From Salminus brasiliensis (lineage: Eukaryota > Chordata > Actinopteri > Characiformes > Bryconidae), in contig NC_132887.1 of assembly GCF_030463535.1 (NCBI RefSeq), positions 17,723,358 through 17,787,357 on the forward strand: a stretch of 64,000 nt of DNA. The letters are read 5' to 3'. Under the pieces are notes generated by a model that worked only from the letters and a program-made list of their open reading frames with translations, did not search any database and had not been told where the DNA came from. Position numbers and translations under genes: made by a program. Positions 60,793 to 64,000 of the stretch are shown here, piece by piece; position 1 is the stretch's first letter, and each line of letters begins with the position of its first letter.

Positions 60793-62893
60793 TTTCTCAG
60801 TTCCTTAGTTTCTTCTTTAATGTCGCCAACCTCACCACTTGGATTCATGGAGAGTGGAGTCAGCTCTATGATGCTGCCTATGTGGAGCACAAGTGGATAG
60901 CTCCATTACTGAGGTAATGCAAGGCTACCGATGATTGTAGTGTATAAATTTGTATATAATCCAAATATTATCAAGAATGGTGATAAAGCGTGATGTATCC
61001 CATACCGCAGAGGTCAAGCAGGATGATATAAGTTGTTTTTCTTTTCTGGTTAATTTAGTCCCTTCCTGTCCTCTCCATTAGATGGCGGAATGAGATTGAA
61101 GGTCTGTTAGAGCACCTTGTCAAGAAAATGACCAAAAGCAGTTTGCAGAGGGAATCCCCTAAGAAGTACACTCAGCCTCAGGAGTTTGGTCTGACAAAGC
61201 CCAAACCCCGTCCACTACCAGCTCCTGAGCCTATTCCATGGCAGGAGAAAGCCAAGCCGGTTAGTTGGTTATAATCCAAATAAATAGGACCTATATTACT
61301 TTATTTAGTGAATTCATTTATTATTATTATTATTATTATTATTAGTAGAAGTAGTAGTATCATTTCTAATAATAATTATTTTTCATTTTAAGGCTCATAG
61401 TTAAGAAACATGTTGAATATATACAGCTCAAAGCTGCTTATGCCCAAGAAGAAGTAATGGTTTTGGTATTATTTTGAGAGCATGCAATTCATACATTGCC
61501 TTTTTACAGGTTCCAGCAAGCACCCGCAGATCTCCAAATGAGCCACAAGTTCTGAAGGAAACCAAACAGAAGAATCACCTGAAAGCACAGGTCAGATCTT
61601 TTGGAGGTGGTGTTGCTGTTAATGCTAATATGTGTTCATGTATTTATATTCTGTATATGCTGTCCACTTTTAGCAAGTCTTGTACGAGGCAAATATGCAG
61701 CAGTTCCGATGTGCAAACCCACAGAAATCTGAGAAAACAAGGGTAAGAATGTTTCTCAGTGCACAATCAATCCATTCAAAACCTATGAACAAAACATTCG
61801 TCCGTAAAATGTTTCTCATACAGTCAAATGGTGTAAATTTTTCTGCTGGCAGAACACAATGTCCCAGATTCAACAAAGCTTTGATGCTAAGCTGAGATTT
61901 GACACAGTTTACACCTCCGGTACTCCAGCTACCCATAAGGTACAGTGAAAAGAATACAGTGTTAAGTCTTACTGAAAACAGCTACTTGTCCAATTCAACT
62001 AAAAAGTCTATTTAAACCTAGTTTTAACACTTTGGGCCTGTGTATTTGTTTCAAAATACAGATGAACGATTTACCCATTAGGCTGAACACAACAGCTATT
62101 CTGAGGGAAGGAGCACTGTATAATCGTCAGATGGAAGAGGAGCTAAATAGGTACTGTCTAAAAAGTAATGATCACACATCCAGTTACTACACTAAACAAC
62201 TCAGTTATTTTTCACATGTTGTGAAGTGACTGTATAATAGAGAGATGAATATGTCTTGTGGTTTTAGATGTGTACAGTTTGATGAAGTGTGTGAACAGTG
62301 TTAAAGTCCAAACAGTTTCAGAACAGACCACAAACTTCCCAGTCTATACAGTTTGTATATGAACAGTAACCTGATAAAAATGCCCTTTTTTGAATTCATC
62401 AAGTTGTGATGTCAACTTTCAATTTAGAAGAAAGTATTTTAGTCTTTTAGTCTCAAATATTTTAGTCTGAACTTTCTTCTAAACTACAGGTTCTTTCATA
62501 CTTTTCTGTACCCTGTACTGCTTCATTGTACCTGTGGAAGGGTCTGCCATCCTGGGCCCAGTTTCCCAAAACCATACTTGTGTTAAGGCCTGTTTAGTAC
62601 ATATGAGGACATTATTCATGGAAAAGTCTGGCCCCTTAATGACTAAATTATGAATAACACAGTAAACTGTTTAAATGTGTGTTCACAGGCTTGAGCGTCT
62701 GACGCAGGGGGCCAGCGAGCCCTCTGCGTTCCTGCAGTGGCAGAGGGAGATGAGGGAGAAGGACCTGCAGGAGGAACTGGCCCAGGTGGAGCGCAGGAGG
62801 CTGGAAGGCAGGATCAGTTACGAGGAGGCAGTGCTGGCACGGCAACGTGTGCTGGAGCTCAACCAGCACAAAGCCCAGCTCAAAAAGGAGGAG
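60026..62893 (+). CDS. cfap99: Cilia- and flagella-associated protein 99, 5' part
   Basis: Coding exons: 60026-60133, 60262-60406, 60502-60596, 60801-60913, 61082-61259, 61510-61590, 61674-61742, 61853-61939, 62062-62150, 62689-62893. All phases agree, giving 390 codons; the gene continues beyond the window. Features: a helical N-terminal domain (KFVIDVIYGCVEYQRLLDIV, VVCYLAMFHLEDLGFEQFSR, FFFNVANLTTWIHGEWSQLY), a Pro-rich linker (KPKPRPLPAPEPIPW), and then a charged coiled-coil (LQEELAQVERRRLEGRISYE). These match CFAP99, an axonemal protein of motile cilia whose mechanism is poorly known, and the neighbour zfyve28 is its neighbour in mammals too. The last donor (GAG|GTGAAT) is weaker than the others; without it translation would stop after VNAMESVC. 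Introns are short and AT-rich; one carries a long TA repeat that ends about 20 bases before exon 4. Confidence 0.9.
60734..60788. repeat. (TA)n microsatellite
   Basis: About 27 TA units in cfap99 intron 3, ending about a dozen bases before the acceptor of the exon at 60801 (TGTTTTTCTCAG). It lies where the branch point would normally be. Confidence 0.95.
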
Positions 62894-64000
62894 GTGAATG
62901 CCATGGAGTCAGTGTGTTAGTATTAACGCATGGTAACAACGTGTAATACATTGAAATACTGCTTTGTGGAGTGCGTTTAGACAGCCATTCTAATTAGTGA
63001 GTTCAGCACCCACTGCTGACACAGGCATTTAGAAGTATATTTTACTATACAAATACGAATTTTGTTCTCTGGAGTGATCAGGCCCCATCAAATACCAGTA
63101 GGAATTAGCTGAAGTGGCGTTTGTGGTCCAGAACGAATTATCCAGCATGTACTAGATCTCACTTACAGTCTTGTGGCTGGATGCATTCAAATAGAATAAA
63201 AAACAATACAGTACAGACAAAAACAATACAGTACAAGACAGACTGCAGAAAGAAACAGCTACTTATACAGATACATATACATCTTTACTACAACATGCCT
63301 AGACATTTTAAGTCTTTTTAAGCTAAAACCAGAACTACTAGCTTTGTAGTTCTGTTCCACACAAACTGGACCACAGTGGGGGTAATGCTACCACACACTG
63401 TGCTGAGGTAAATGTAGTTGTACATTTAGTAGTTGTACAAATGTAGTAGTGGAGAGGATTTTCTAGACTAAAGTAAGTCATACTGTGTTTTAAATCACAT
63501 CTGTCTGTGCAAAACAAATTAAGGCCTGGCTGCCATTTAAGCAGGTTAAGAGATGTGTATTTATGCAGATGAGATTGGTGACAGTCCAACATTTGTTAGC
63601 AGTGTTAACCTAGCATCATCTTTTGCAAACTAAAGAAACATGTCAGGTATTCAAACATGCCTTGACTGATCCACTGCATCTAGGGTGTGTGATAAATCAT
63701 GTTCATTAGATTTTTCATTAAACTATTCCTTTAAAGCAGCATTATACAAAAGGGTATTTCTTGCTCCTGGGCTCCCCCTACAGTCAGAGAGTTGTCTCTA
63801 AAGGCCATGCATTACACTTGCATTTCTGGGCAAGCTGAAAGATACAAAACTTGCAACCAAAGTGAAAGAAGCATGTGGACTGATGTGGTAGAGACATATT
63901 GCAGGATGTTACTCAAATATGACTCAGATTACACAGTATTCTGTGTTCTCATGTGTGCTTTTCTGCCTGCTTTTCCAAAGTTAGCTGCATGCTTAACCTG
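62894..64000. other. cfap99: cfap99 intron, no further exon seen
   Basis: After the exon ending at 62893 no credible splice-bounded coding segment is visible to the window edge. The sequence is AT-rich and unremarkable. Remaining cfap99 exons must lie to the right. Confidence 0.6.

Overview
The window is nuclear DNA from a ray-finned fish. Genes are split into many short exons with GT-AG introns, microsatellites and DNA-transposon remnants are frequent, and the six proteins have clear vertebrate relatives. Dispersed repeats resembling ones common in catfish, characin and related genomes make an otophysan fish likely; that is an inference from memory, not a search result.

Layout, left to right. 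About 1-3400 is repeat-bearing intergenic DNA. reep1 (+, 3635-13735) has eight coding exons after a CpG-rich promoter, and its last exon sits directly behind a long CT microsatellite. A gene-free stretch follows (13.7-18.8 kb). mrpl35 (-, 18839-22786) has four exons, with a decayed LINE ORF1 inside intron 1. Roughly 22.8-28.4 kb is gene-free and holds two tandem arrays: a 19-bp minisatellite and a 2.5-kb array of a ~31-bp unit. An unnamed type I membrane receptor gene (-, 28380-34971) has nine exons of TNFR/ephrin-receptor-like cysteine repeats. nt5c1a (-, 36566-42663) is a cytosolic 5'-nucleotidase gene with two possible first exons. zfyve28 (-, 47698-58517; probable 3' UTR down to about 43.4 kb) encodes a 973-residue LST2-type FYVE protein from 14 exons and contains one GC-AG intron. 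cfap99 (+, 60026 to beyond the right edge) is divergent from zfyve28; its first ten coding exons (390 codons) are visible.

The reading frame was followed across every splice junction listed, and exon phases are consistent within each gene. No operon-like relation exists. reep1 and mrpl35 converge, and zfyve28 and cfap99 are head to head; both neighbour pairs match gene orders known to me from mammals. The genes act in separate processes: ER shaping (reep1), mitochondrial translation (mrpl35), AMP breakdown (nt5c1a), endosomal receptor turnover (zfyve28) and cilia (cfap99).

I did not find a clearly new biological system. The most unusual items are the uncharacterised cysteine-rich receptor gene, the microsatellite serving as the reep1 splice-acceptor tract, the alternative nt5c1a starts with a long overlapping upstream ORF, and the hierarchical 31-bp array.
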